In this document: piece after piece, positions 48,096-57,800 of the stretch
Numbering within the stretch: the first letter of the stretch is position 1
How the letters are laid out: each line of letters opens with the position of its first letter
Assembly: GCA_021734595.1 (NCBI GenBank)
Contig: JAIPIO010000001.1
Location: forward strand, 1-60,726
Length of the DNA: 60,726 nt
Direction: 5' to 3'
Origin: Kiritimatiellales bacterium
GTDB taxonomy: Bacteria; Verrucomicrobiota; Kiritimatiellia; Kiritimatiellales; Pontiellaceae
The notes under the pieces: model-generated
Database searches by the model: none
Told to the model about the DNA's origin: nothing
What the model saw: only the letters and a program-made list of their open reading frames with translations
Made by a program: the position numbers and the translations under genes

Positions 48096-49736
48096 ATGGC
48101 CATTCATCCAGACGCAGGGAAACCCGTTGCAAAGAAAAACCTGACCGACATCGCCGAGCTCGTCAGCCTCTACTACGAGACGCAGCCCAACGTGACCAAC
48201 CCCGACCAGAAGGTCGCCTTCGGCACCTCCGGCCACCGCGGCACCGCGCTGAACACCAGTTTCACCGAAGACCACATCATGGCGATCTCGCAGGCCATCT
48301 GCGAATACCGCGCCGGGCAGGGCATCACCGGCCCTATGTTCATCGGCAAGGATACCCACGCGCTTTCCACTCCGGCCGAAAAAACGGCGCTGCAGGTCTT
48401 CGCCGCCAATGGCGTAACGGTGATGATCGACAAGGACGGCGGCTACACCCCCACCCCCCTCATCTCGCACGCCATCCTCGCATATAACAGAGGAAAGACC
48501 GAAGGGCTGGCCGACGGCGTGGTTATCACCCCGTCGCACAACCCCCCCGATAACGGCGGCATCAAGTACAACCCGCCCAACGGCGGCCCGGCCGACACCG
48601 ATATCACCAGTTGGATTGCCGACCGCGCCAACGGTCTGCTGACCGATGACCTCCTCGAAGTAGAGAGCCTCTACTACCAAGATGCGCTCGATGCCGACAC
48701 CACCGTGGCCTACGACTTCATCTCGCCCTACGTTGAAGACCTCTGCAACGTCATCGACATGGAAGCCATCGCCAAATCCGGCCTCAAGATCTGCGCCGAC
48801 GCCATGGGCGGAGCAGGCATCCGCTACTGGAAGCCGATTGCCGAGAAATACGGTATCGGCCTCACCATCCGCAACGACATCGTCGACCCCACCTTCAGCT
48901 TCATGACCGTCGATCGCGACGGCAAGGTGCGAATGGACTGCTCCTCGCCCTACGCCATGGCCAGCCTGGTCGCCCTCAAAGACGAGTTCGACATCGCCTT
49001 CGGCAACGACCCCGACTACGACCGCCACGGCATTGTCACCAAATCCGCCGGATTGATGAACCCAAACCACTATCTCGCCGTAGCCATCAACTATTTGTTT
49101 ACCCATCGTACCGGCTGGCGCGCAGATGCCGCCGTCGGCAAAACACTGGTGAGCTCGTCAATGATCGACCGCGTTGCCACCGATCTCGGCCGTACGTTGC
49201 AGGAGGTTCCGGTCGGCTTCAAATGGTTCGTCGACGGGCTCGTCGATGGCTCCTACGGTTTCGGCGGCGAAGAATCCGCCGGGGCATCGTTCCTGCGCAA
49301 GGACGGCACGGTTTGGACCACCGACAAGGACGGTATCATCCTTTGCCTGCTGGCCTGCGAAATTCTGGCCGTCACCGGCAAGGATCCGGGCGAGCACTAC
49401 CAGGAGCTCGTCGCCAAGTTCGGCAACCCGGTCTATGATCGCGTCGACGCCCCGGCCACCCGCGAAGAAAAAGCCAAGCTGGCCGCCCTTTCGCCCGATC
49501 AGGTGAAAGCTGAAACGCTCGCTGGCGAAGCCATCATCGCCAAGCTCACCCACGCGCCCGCCAACGGCGCGGCCATCGGCGGCCTCAAAGTGTGCACCGA
49601 AAACGGCTGGTTCGCCGCCCGCCCCTCCGGCACCGAAGACATCTACAAAATCTACGCCGAAAGCTTCAAAGGCGAGGAGCACCTTCGCCTCATTCAAAGT
49701 GAAGCGAGAGAGATAGTGAATCAGGCGCTCGCCTAA
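48096..49736 (+). CDS. pgm: Phosphoglucomutase (alpha-D-glucose-specific)
   Basis: This enzyme interconverts glucose-1-phosphate and glucose-6-phosphate, linking glycogen or nucleotide-sugar synthesis to glycolysis. The 546-residue protein has the substrate loop TSGHRGTALNTSF, the phosphoserine loop TPSHNPPDNGGIKYNP (serine about residue 147), metal loop DPDYDRHG, sugar-binding FGGEESAGASF and the phosphate-binding RPSGTEDIYKIYAES. Length matches E. coli Pgm. ATG 48096 follows AAGGAA. It provides precursor sugars for the glycan operon here, though they are not adjacent. Confidence 0.97.
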   Translation: MAIHPDAGKPVAKKNLTDIAELVSLYYETQPNVTNPDQKVAFGTSGHRGTALNTSFTEDHIMAISQAICEYRAGQGITGPMFIGKDTHALSTPAEKTALQVFAANGVTVMIDKDGGYTPTPLISHAILAYNRGKTEGLADGVVITPSHNPPDNGGIKYNPPNGGPADTDITSWIADRANGLLTDDLLEVESLYYQDALDADTTVAYDFISPYVEDLCNVIDMEAIAKSGLKICADAMGGAGIRYWKPIAEKYGIGLTIRNDIVDPTFSFMTVDRDGKVRMDCSSPYAMASLVALKDEFDIAFGNDPDYDRHGIVTKSAGLMNPNHYLAVAINYLFTHRTGWRADAAVGKTLVSSSMIDRVATDLGRTLQEVPVGFKWFVDGLVDGSYGFGGEESAGASFLRKDGTVWTTDKDGIILCLLACEILAVTGKDPGEHYQELVAKFGNPVYDRVDAPATREEKAKLAALSPDQVKAETLAGEAIIAKLTHAPANGAAIGGLKVCTENGWFAARPSGTEDIYKIYAESFKGEEHLRLIQSEAREIVNQALA

Positions 49737-49739
49737 TTC

Positions 49740-49795
49740 GCGACGATTGAAACGTGAGGCGTGATTAGTCCAGTCACGTTTCACGGCTCACTTTA
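49740..49795. repeat. Inverted-repeat element bordering the accessory island (left)
   Basis: A hairpin GAAACGTGA-(about 16)-TCACGTTTC lies just after pgm. Part of it (GTGAGGCGTGAT and TCACGTTTCACG) recurs in opposite orientation at 54283-54345. The two copies bracket the nuclease-transposase fusion and rhuM. Confidence 0.7.
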
Positions 49796-49828
49796 ATGTA
49801 GACGATGCTTCCAGCTTCGTTGTGCCGG

Positions 49829-49920
49829 GTAGGAATGGCTCGCCGAGCCGTCCGCACACATGGACGGAAGGCCATCCTGCGAGGCGGCGCTTTCGGCGAA
49901 CACGCCCCACCTATTCCTAC
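49829..49920. repeat. BIME-like composite palindrome with GTAGGAAT ends
   Basis: It begins GTAGGAAT (49829-49836) and ends in its complement ATTCCTAC (49913-49920). Inside are smaller hairpins such as GGCTC-gcc-GAGCC (49837-49849) and CCGTCC...GGACGG. A pair of GTAG-headed hairpins in inverted orientation is the layout of a bacterial REP doublet (BIME). A RAYT gene lies 9 kb away. The right end overlaps the stop codon of the truncated gene that follows. Confidence 0.6.
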
Positions 49921-50012
49921 AGCTTGATCCGATAGAAATGCACCGCGTTGGTAGCGTCGCGGCTCACCAGCTTGAAGGTCAGAGTGTTGGTGGTGACCGC
50001 ATGTTCTTCCAG
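49917..50012 (-). pseudogene. C-terminal gene fragment cut off by the transposon region
   Basis: A short minus-strand frame, LEEHAVTTNTLTFKLVSRDA then a hydrophobic-aromatic end FYRIKL, stops at 49917-49919. It looks like the last strand of an exported beta-sandwich protein: the CARDB protein here ends FYRLGVD and the sulfatase RFMQLKIIEP. The frame meets TAG immediately upstream at 50013-50015, so the rest was replaced, probably by insertion of the adjacent transposase unit. Confidence 0.6.
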
Positions 50013-50060
50013 CTAAACAATGTCGCCCATCAAAACCCCCTGCCTCGCAACATAGCTCTC

Positions 50061-52877
50061 TCATTTTCTCCGACGCTGACTTTCCGCGAAGGCATGAATG
50101 TCCTTCTCGCCAGAACGGAGGAAATCCAAAAAATCCACCCCCATGTATTTGCAGGTTTGGCAGATACTCAGTAACGTTAGATATTCTTTCACCCCCTTTT
50201 CAGTAGAACTTCCAGCAATTACAACTCGGAGTCTCGCAAATGCCTTAATAGCATGCTCGGCAGCGTTATTATGCCAAGGAATCCCGTCATGGCTAAGGAA
50301 TGTAAAGAGTTCATTCCGATTTCGCTCAAACCGTTCTTTGCATTTATTGGCAACCTCACTATGACAATCGGCCTCTCTAATCATTCTATAGAACCGCTCA
50401 ACGCCAGTTAAGTGCTTCTTTAGGTAATATTTCTTGAGTCCAAAGCGATCCACAGTTTCTACTATTTCTTTGAGGAGTTCTGCAAATGCCGTGACCACCT
50501 GTCTTAATTCCGTATCAAATGGATTATTCAGAACGTCGTCATTCAAATCCCGCATCAGGTGAATAAGGCACCGTTGATGAGGGCAATCGATTGAGTTATA
50601 CGCAGTGTAAAAATCGGACACCAAGACTCCACCGAATCCCTCTAAAAGCAGTTGGATCATCTCCCCTTCCCGGCTATCCGCAAAAATGTATACGACCTCA
50701 CTATTACTGGTCAGTACCCAGACAAACCCAGACTGCCCCTGTATGTTTGCCCTAGTTTCATCTGCATGGACAAGCCCTCCTTGAACAATATGATTGAGTA
50801 TCTTCTGCACTGTCTCTGAGTAATATTCCACAACTTTTACTTTCATATTATTAAAAGTACTCGTGCTTAGATCAAAATCGAAAAGCCTGTTAAATTGGCG
50901 AACCACAGTGCGTTGTGGAATATTCAACTCGATAAGCTGGAAGAAGAGATGCACTACCAGATTCCAGCCATACTGCCGGAACAGTCGGAACCTATTTGGC
51001 ATGCCAAAATAAATTCGACATTGTCGGCAGTGGTAAATGCGAAATACGTGCTTGACCACTCTTCGCTTGAGACTGTGCCGCCCGAAAACGATATCATGAA
51101 CCGTTTTAAATTTTTGCGTGGCTTTGGAACGAACCTTCCGTTGGCAATTTGGACAATAGGGTGACGCAGGCCAGACGACAACCAGTTGCGCCTGCTCGGG
51201 CGTTATCTTCCTAGAGCGGTGAGGTGAAACTTTCTTAGGCGGCTTACCAAATCGAGCGTAAACGCGGTCCCTATAATAGTCCCAATGCGCGACGGCATTT
51301 ATTTCCTCAAATCCGTCTATCGGACTGGCAAAGGCTTTCCATTTTGATCTTTGTTGGTTTTGTTCAGCATCCGCATGTACAACATCTGAATCTCCTAATT
51401 GAGCCGAACTCTCCACGCCCAACTGCATAACCAACAATCCGACTCTGTCCGTTAGCAAACTTAGAGCCTCGCAATCCTCTGCATTATAAGAAACCAACTT
51501 CATCTGCTCGGACTGCTTCATGCTGTTCTCCCACACTGCCCTCCATGCTACGGTTTGCACTCCGGAGGGCGAATCGGATGCCCAGTTGAAGCCAAGGTAT
51601 GTGGCAATTTCCTTCAGCCCGTTTGAATAAGTTGGGAAATAGATTTTTGCAAATATCACCGAGACGAGATTACATGCAGAGGCTATTGCTTTCTCTGCAA
51701 CAGATTCGGATGGGGGATTCCCGTAACGCTCGGACATTCGTTTGAAGAAAATAGTTTCGTAGTTGCCATAGTGTATAAGGATGGGATTCTCAACGTTTTC
51801 AAGCACGCCGAGGAATTCCTGCCAAATCTTTCCTTCATCTTCGACTGTGTCCGCCCAAAGGCTGTGATGGACTGCGGATTCACCGTCACCGACTCGCAGG
51901 CCGATGAGGTAGTAGAAATCGCGATCAGGCAACCCTTCGACATCCAGATAGACGGGGGTACCTTCTATTTTTAGTTCCGGACTTCCCACGATGTGGATTT
52001 TATTTTCGCGAATCGCGAGTGCCTTGAGGGAATGGTGGTATCTCTCCGGTTTGTCACGCATCTTCTTGGGTCTTCGACGGGGTCGAAACGTGTAGGAAAG
52101 TTGCGTGACGGTAAAGATACCTTTGCTATTAAGCTTCTTGCGCTCCTTCCCATTCATGCGCGCAAGTAGACTGAGGTCATCTTTTTCCTCCGCGATACGG
52201 CGGCACCTGCTTTGAAACTCGCACTCAGCACAATGCCGATTCAACACAAGATCGGGCGGCGAGGAACTGGAGAGGATTTCGGAGATTCTCGTGAGGCTCC
52301 TTTGCACCTCGGTCGCCAAAGGCGGGAGCTTTATCCGTCGAGTTGCGTGCTTGTCACCGTGAATGATTTTGCCGAGGCCGATAGATCTCTTCAAGGATTT
52401 CGAGAGTGCATGGGCATCAAACGCCAGCATCAGCTTGTCGTCTTTGCCCAGTTTGTTGATGAAGATGAATCGAATGGGAATACATTGCACCGCCTTACCT
52501 TTGTCGTCTGGCGGCACACGCTCGATGGCATGTATATGAGATTCGACCATGCATTTCTGCTGCGGTTTATCCTCCGCCTCATTACCGCCCTCTTCCTCTG
52601 TGTGTACTGGAGGATGGCATTCCGGCTCCTGTGCCGCAACCTTCACAGCCAACCGCCACTTACCACCCTTCATCTCTTTCACCGATGGGGAAACTAAACA
52701 CTCGCCTTCGAGTGTTTCCAGCAGTAATCGCTTAACCTGTGCCTCGCGATAAGACTCGCCTTGGGTCTGAACCCATTCAGCATACGTATTGCCAGAAGGT
52801 GATTCACCAGAGGCTCGCAACCAACACTTGGTTTCGCATTTAAGAAATGCTTCAAAAAGATTAGGCGTAATTCTCAT
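50061..52877 (-). CDS. Fusion of Cas4/RecB-like nuclease region, DEDD exonuclease and IS66-type transposase
   Basis: One 938-residue chain has three parts. Residues 1-230: TM0106/Cas4-like region with N-terminal C14/C18 and a cluster C216-C219-C225 (NRHCAECEFQSRC), suggesting an Fe-S site; a nuclease triad is only faintly visible. Residues 305-485: RNase H-fold DEDD exonuclease, YprB-like, with D312 and E314 (YLDVEG), E374 or near it (HYGNYE) and Y464/D468 (YNAEDCEAL). Residues 540-935: IS66-type transposase with zinc knuckles C575/C578 and C617/C620 and DDE residues D706 (HADET), D755 (VSDFYTAY) and E874 (NNAAEHAIK). GGAGGA precedes ATG 52877. No terminal inverted repeats could be found by eye. 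Confidence 0.85.
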   Translation of the reverse strand: MRITPNLFEAFLKCETKCWLRASGESPSGNTYAEWVQTQGESYREAQVKRLLLETLEGECLVSPSVKEMKGGKWRLAVKVAAQEPECHPPVHTEEEGGNEAEDKPQQKCMVESHIHAIERVPPDDKGKAVQCIPIRFIFINKLGKDDKLMLAFDAHALSKSLKRSIGLGKIIHGDKHATRRIKLPPLATEVQRSLTRISEILSSSSPPDLVLNRHCAECEFQSRCRRIAEEKDDLSLLARMNGKERKKLNSKGIFTVTQLSYTFRPRRRPKKMRDKPERYHHSLKALAIRENKIHIVGSPELKIEGTPVYLDVEGLPDRDFYYLIGLRVGDGESAVHHSLWADTVEDEGKIWQEFLGVLENVENPILIHYGNYETIFFKRMSERYGNPPSESVAEKAIASACNLVSVIFAKIYFPTYSNGLKEIATYLGFNWASDSPSGVQTVAWRAVWENSMKQSEQMKLVSYNAEDCEALSLLTDRVGLLVMQLGVESSAQLGDSDVVHADAEQNQQRSKWKAFASPIDGFEEINAVAHWDYYRDRVYARFGKPPKKVSPHRSRKITPEQAQLVVVWPASPYCPNCQRKVRSKATQKFKTVHDIVFGRHSLKRRVVKHVFRIYHCRQCRIYFGMPNRFRLFRQYGWNLVVHLFFQLIELNIPQRTVVRQFNRLFDFDLSTSTFNNMKVKVVEYYSETVQKILNHIVQGGLVHADETRANIQGQSGFVWVLTSNSEVVYIFADSREGEMIQLLLEGFGGVLVSDFYTAYNSIDCPHQRCLIHLMRDLNDDVLNNPFDTELRQVVTAFAELLKEIVETVDRFGLKKYYLKKHLTGVERFYRMIREADCHSEVANKCKERFERNRNELFTFLSHDGIPWHNNAAEHAIKAFARLRVVIAGSSTEKGVKEYLTLLSICQTCKYMGVDFLDFLRSGEKDIHAFAESQRRRK

Positions 52878-53005
52878 GGATTAATCCTCCATAAAACCAA
52901 AATGCTTTTCTAATATTCACCTACTTCACTCAGTACCCCAGCGCTCTATCCCAACCACAACCATATGATTCGTTTTAACCAGAAACGATGGTTGAACTGG
53001 TCATT

Positions 53006-54079
53006 CTATCTTCCTGTGTCATGGCCACCCTTTTGAGGAGCAGATTTGATTTGCTGGATCATTCGATCAAAGTCGCTTTCGAAGAGGCGGTCCTGAGTGA
53101 TGCGGTATTTTTCAAACTCGCTTTCGGCATGGGCTTTGGCCAGCTCTGCCGTCACCTTCCCCGCATCCTGAAGGATTTCCCGATCTGTCACCTCGATAAA
53201 CCGATTCAAGCGAGTTTCCCAATCCTGCATGGTCATAGGAATCTTGCGTAACGCCATATCTTCCGCCACATCCAAATAGGCCGAAACCAGTCGTTGTAAT
53301 TGAGCCATTTCGCCTTCTGACAAATAGTTTTTGGCGACACCCACATCGAACACTTGAATTTTCCCCTGTGGAGCATCTTTCCATGAAGTCAGGCCCATAT
53401 GTTGTTTTTGATGATCCGCCCGGTCAACGATCACTTCGGCTGCGGTCTGCGCATGAATGGCCCAATGCAGCTTGTTCTGTACGGTTGCGAAAAACCGTTT
53501 AGTGGCCTGCGCCGAAACATCGTAGTCAATGGATGTCGCATAGATGTCCGTGATTTTTTGGTAGAATTTTCGCTCGGAAAGACGTATTTCGCGAATCCGC
53601 TGCAAGTGTTCTTCAAAATATTGTTCCGATAGGATGGAGCCGCCGTTCTTGATACGCTCATCATCCATCACATAGGCTTTGATGGTAAATTCCTTGATAA
53701 CGTCCGTGGCCCACTTGCGGAACTGCACGGCGCGTTCTGAATTGACCTTGTATCCAACCGCAATTACCGCCGAAAGATTATAGTGCTTGGTGTCGTAGCT
53801 CTTGCCGTCGGCAGCAGTTATTCGAAAATTTCGAATAACTGAAGTTTCCTCCAGCTCACTATCGGAAAACACCTTTTTCAGGTGATAATTGATGGTATGT
53901 GTTTCGACATCATAGAGAACCCCCATCATCTTTTGCGTCAGCCAGATGTTTTCATCCTCATAGCGCATTTCCACGCTGGACTCCGACCCTCCTCCGGCGG
54001 CGAAAAACGTGAGATATTCCGCCGCAGATGAGCGGATCATTGACATCTCTTTTTTATCTGCCCTTTTTTTATCCGCCAT
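53006..54079 (-). CDS. rhuM: RhuM-family protein
   Basis: RhuM proteins, named from a Salmonella pathogenicity-island gene, occur on islands and beside defence or toxin-antitoxin genes; their role is uncertain. The 357-residue protein starts at ATG 54079 after AAGGAACG. It shows the Fic-related/Bro-N-like start ENIWLTQKMMGVLYDVETHTINYHLKKVF, VIRNFRITAADGKSYDTKHYNL and YKVNSERAVQFRKWATDVIKEF, all family hallmarks. It ends 128 bp from the transposase start. The upstream gap holds a copy of a dispersed repeat (54126-54151). Confidence 0.88.
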   Translation of the reverse strand: MADKKRADKKEMSMIRSSAAEYLTFFAAGGGSESSVEMRYEDENIWLTQKMMGVLYDVETHTINYHLKKVFSDSELEETSVIRNFRITAADGKSYDTKHYNLSAVIAVGYKVNSERAVQFRKWATDVIKEFTIKAYVMDDERIKNGGSILSEQYFEEHLQRIREIRLSERKFYQKITDIYATSIDYDVSAQATKRFFATVQNKLHWAIHAQTAAEVIVDRADHQKQHMGLTSWKDAPQGKIQVFDVGVAKNYLSEGEMAQLQRLVSAYLDVAEDMALRKIPMTMQDWETRLNRFIEVTDREILQDAGKVTAELAKAHAESEFEKYRITQDRLFESDFDRMIQQIKSAPQKGGHDTGR

Positions 54080-54125
54080 ATCAACGTTCCTTTTTGAACC
54101 ATAGAATGTACCGAATGGAACTTCC

Positions 54126-54151
54126 GTGTTTTCAGTGTATTCCGTGGTCAA
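54126..54151. repeat. Dispersed CGTGTTTTCAGTG-type repeat upstream of rhuM
   Basis: GTGTATTCCGTGGTCAA-like sequence resembles the arms of the inverted repeat at 1450-1522 (GTGTATTTCGTGGT). Read on the minus strand it would encode TTEYTENTE, a peptide that appears in spurious N-terminal extensions, which is why the later ATG 54079 is preferred as the rhuM start. Confidence 0.55.
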
Positions 54152-54282
54152 CCCTTCTTCTTGCCTGAATGTGTTCCAACAAAACCGCCGCTCGGTCTCG
54201 CTGTCACCCAACTACCTTCCCCATTATCAAAAACCTGAAAGAGCATAGAAAGGAATGCACTTGCCAGCAAGGAGAACCGGAA

Positions 54283-54345
54283 CGTGAAACGTGACGATTG
54301 AAGCGTGGTTTCCTTCTGATCACGCCTCACTCTTCACGAATCATG
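54283..54345. repeat. Inverted-repeat element bordering the accessory island (right)
   Basis: The reverse complement carries GTGAGGCGTGAT and TCACGTTTCACG in the same order as the element at 49740-49795, with a longer middle. The two elements flank the transposase fusion and rhuM and are inverted relative to each other. Confidence 0.65.
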
Positions 54346-54395
54346 GCCACCCGCAACTCGACTTTTGAACCCGGTTATGGCTGGATACGGAAATT

Positions 54396-54827
54396 ATGCC
54401 CCGAAAACGATCCAATCATGCACAACGCGGCAGCGCCGGGCAGAACCGGGCCGAGTCGGAGGCCTTTCTGAAAAAGAACGGGTCGAAGCCGGATGTGATT
54501 ACTACCGCGAGCGGACTTCAGTATACCATCAAGGATCCAGGCATTGGAAAAACACCGGACGAGTGGAGCACGGTCGAAGTGAACCAGCGCATCCTGCTCG
54601 TCGACGGCACCATCATCAAGGATACCTACCACGGCACCGAAACGGATACCTTCACGATCAAAGAAGCCATTGACGGCTTGAAGGAAGGGCTCCAGCTCAT
54701 GAAAGAAGGCGGCAAGTTCCGCTTCGTTGTCCCGCCCAACCTGGCATGGGGCAAGCGCGGCGCCGGTGAAAAGATCGGCCCCTACGTCGCTCTCATCTTT
54801 GACATCCGTCTTGAAAAGGTGCTTTGA
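54396..54827 (+). CDS. FKBP-type peptidyl-prolyl isomerase, N-terminally truncated (copy 1)
   Basis: The 143-residue ORF carries a Mip-like FKBP domain: ESEAFLKKNG linker, TTASGLQYTIKDPG, then TVEVNQRILLVDG, FTIKEAIDGLKEGLQLMKEGGKFRFVVPPNLAWGKRGAG and PYVALIFDIRLEKV. It lacks the signal peptide and helical dimerisation domain seen in Mip/FkpA-type proteins. The part before QNRAES is unlike the family, so the 5' end was probably lost to rearrangement near 54345-54430. It catalyses proline isomerisation if expressed. A 96 percent-like duplicate of its last 270 bases lies at 58175-58448. Confidence 0.75.
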   Translation: MPRKRSNHAQRGSAGQNRAESEAFLKKNGSKPDVITTASGLQYTIKDPGIGKTPDEWSTVEVNQRILLVDGTIIKDTYHGTETDTFTIKEAIDGLKEGLQLMKEGGKFRFVVPPNLAWGKRGAGEKIGPYVALIFDIRLEKVL

Positions 54828-54844
54828 GACAGGACACTGGTTAA

Positions 54845-57800
54845 TCAATCCACTCCTAAGCGGTAGAACATGTTCGTCGCCGAAAATACCTTGGAAGTCT
54901 CACTATTGAATACCGCCCCAGGTATCCCATACTGGAAAATGCTCCACGAGTCTGATGCGAGATCCATATTTGTAAGAATATAATACTCGGCACCTTTTAC
55001 ACCGTCCCACTCGATGACCGCCTCTTTCGGCGAAAGAATCTTGAAGTTTTTGATATGTGGGCGGGGCGCACCGCTCTGTCCCGTCACCTGACAGGCCGTT
55101 CCATAAGCCCCGGAAAAGACGAGATCGTTCGTAAACACGCCTATGGATCCCGCGGAAAAACGAACAAGGAAATCCTGCGTTTGGCTATGGACCAGATTAA
55201 ACGCAGTACTCGAAAGAATGCTGAGAGGCGACGAAACGGATGCGTTACCCGTGAGCGTGCCGCCGCCATCGTTCCTTATGGTGAAAACCGTATTCGAACT
55301 TTGCCCAGCCTCCAGCCTTCCAAAATCGAAGCTACCGGGAGAAACATCTATGATGGGCTTTGAGTCAACCCAGACATTGTTCCAGATGAGATTGTAGCTG
55401 TTGCCGGCATGCTCGCCCCAGACCTTTAGGAAATAATTGCCCGGCGCGGGACAGACAACATCAATGAGCTCCATATCGTGAGTCCCAACCGATGTCGCAA
55501 CTAGATTCGTCTGGTCGTCGTACAGGTCGAGCATGATATCGCCTTCCACCCGAACGAAGGCCGCCGTGACGGTCAAGTGCTCGTAGCCGATCGGTTGGAG
55601 AACAAGGCGGTACCAGTCATCGTCGGCTTGGATTCCCGCTCCGGAAAAATCGGACAAGGGGATTCCCGGCCAGGGCGATCCTGGATACCAAGCCGTATTG
55701 AGCGAGTTGTTCTTTTCGTAGGCATCATCTGTGGCAATGGCGGCCCCGGCACGGGCGCTCACCATCTCCGAAAATTCACTCTCGCCATTTGCGTTATATG
55801 CCTTGACGGCAAGGTGGTAGAACTGCTCGGGAGAGAGGTGCGTAATGACCCCGTTTGTGACACCCCCGACGTCCGATCCGGACGCTGGCGTTCCGTCGTC
55901 GGCCGGATTAAACGGAGGACAGATATAGCCATCATCGTAATGGATCGTGTAGCCCGTCGCACCGGCACAGGAGTCCCAGCTCAGATCAATCGTGCCCGGC
56001 GCGCTGCCCGTTTGCGCAACGACATTGGTCGGGGCGAAGGGCCATGGCGGGCGATTGGTGAAGCTGAGGTCGTATGCCATCCCGGCGTTCGGGCCGTGAA
56101 CCTTCAGATAATACCAGCCGTTTGTCGGGGTATTCACCATCAGATGTTCACCCTCTAAGCACTCCGCCGACACGGCTATGAGCGCGCCGGTCGTGTCATA
56201 AGCCGACACGCCGAGGCTCCCCTCCGCTCGAACGAAGGAACAGGTGACGACCAGTTGCCCGCCAAAGGCTGTGTCCACATGGCAGGAGTACCAGTCGTCG
56301 TCGTACTGTAGCCCCTGTCCGTCAATGGTACTTAGAACCCCGCCGAGACAGTTTGAAGGCCAGGCGTATGCGAGGCCTATATTGTCGTTGGGTTCATAGA
56401 AGTCGTCATAGCAAAATTGAAGTAGCTGGCTTATTGAATCATGCCCATTATTGCCGGGTCGATCATAGTCAATGTGCACGTAAAACAGGCTGAGCGGCGA
56501 ATAAACCGGCATTGAGGCGGGAACGGGGACGGATAATGAAAAGAGGTTCGTCTGGCCCGGACCAAGCGGTCCCTGGACGCATGAGGATCCAAACTCGGGC
56601 ACCGGGATAATCCAATTGCCCGCAAAGTATACGCTGACCGTGTACTCCGGGCAGGTTCCGCCTGACACATGGGCAATCTCACAATCCAATTCTAGGACGC
56701 CCCCGACGGCGACGGGCAGCCCCGAGGTCGTTACCTGGGCAATCTCAAGTTCCAGCCGTGGAAGAACGGTGATTCGAGGACTCGCATCATAGGCCGTGTT
56801 ATCGGCGGGAACCAGCTCGTCAGCGTATTCGATATAGCCCCCCAGGTAATAGTCTCCTGGAGGAACATTCGAAGGCACGGTGACGATATTCACACCGGAG
56901 GTTGTTGATCCCGCTGATAGCGGTGTCCATATTTCTGACCAACTCAGTCTGATATCGGTGTCTGTAATTAGTGTATCGGAAGAGAGGTAGAAATACTGCC
57001 GATAAAAAAGACAGTCGAGTGGGCCGTTGTTGTGAAATCGGTATCCAAACAGTAGGTCGTTGCCGGGGATCACCTCCACATCCGGTGCCATGATCTCTTC
57101 TAGAACCAAGTCTGTTAGCCGCGAAAAATTCACTGGATCCGGATCGTTTCCTGTATCGTTATCGTCGGTGTGGTCTCCCGGACCGGACACTATTGCAATG
57201 ATGTAGTAATCGCCCGATGGCACTCCTCCCCATGTGACCGTCTCGCTGTAGTACGGACCGGGTACGCAAACGGTTGCATAGAAAGCATCTTCCTCCCCCG
57301 ACAAAATAGCAGGGCGGTTGGTTTGGCCAATCAGTTGGTCGGAGGATCCTCCGAGCCCAGGGTCGCTGGACGCATAGAACCTGACATCGTATGCCGACGT
57401 ATCACCCGGCCCGAGGTTTTCGACGCGGACAAAAACCTGGAAAGGTTCCGTCTGGTGGAACGGCCCATCCGTCGAATCCACTTCGAGAATGTTCAGATCA
57501 CAGGGATCCGTGAAACAGACGGGCGTCGGGTCAAAACCGGTGTTGTTCAAAGGTGCCGGATCATCCGTACATTCCGAGCGTGCTCCGATAAAATAGCACT
57601 CCTCTGCCAAACTCTCGGGAATATCCAAGGACAGGGAAATCGTGTCGATTTGCCCCGGCCCGATCCATTGACTCTCATCGTCCCTGACTCGTGTTTCCAG
57701 CAGCGGATCGGTAGAGGTGATCATGGAATCGGTGGAGGCGTGTACATAGAGCGTCCAGCTGCTGCACCAGTTTGGGCCGTTGTTGATAACCCTGACATCA

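Noticed and set aside
50013..52990. Terminal inverted repeats for the nuclease-transposase unit
   Set aside because: By eye no convincing match was found between the left (50013-50060) and right (52878-52990) flanks, so the element ends stay undefined.
49740..54345. Target-site duplication framing the island
   Set aside because: The flanking repeats are inverted and imperfect, unlike a short direct duplication.
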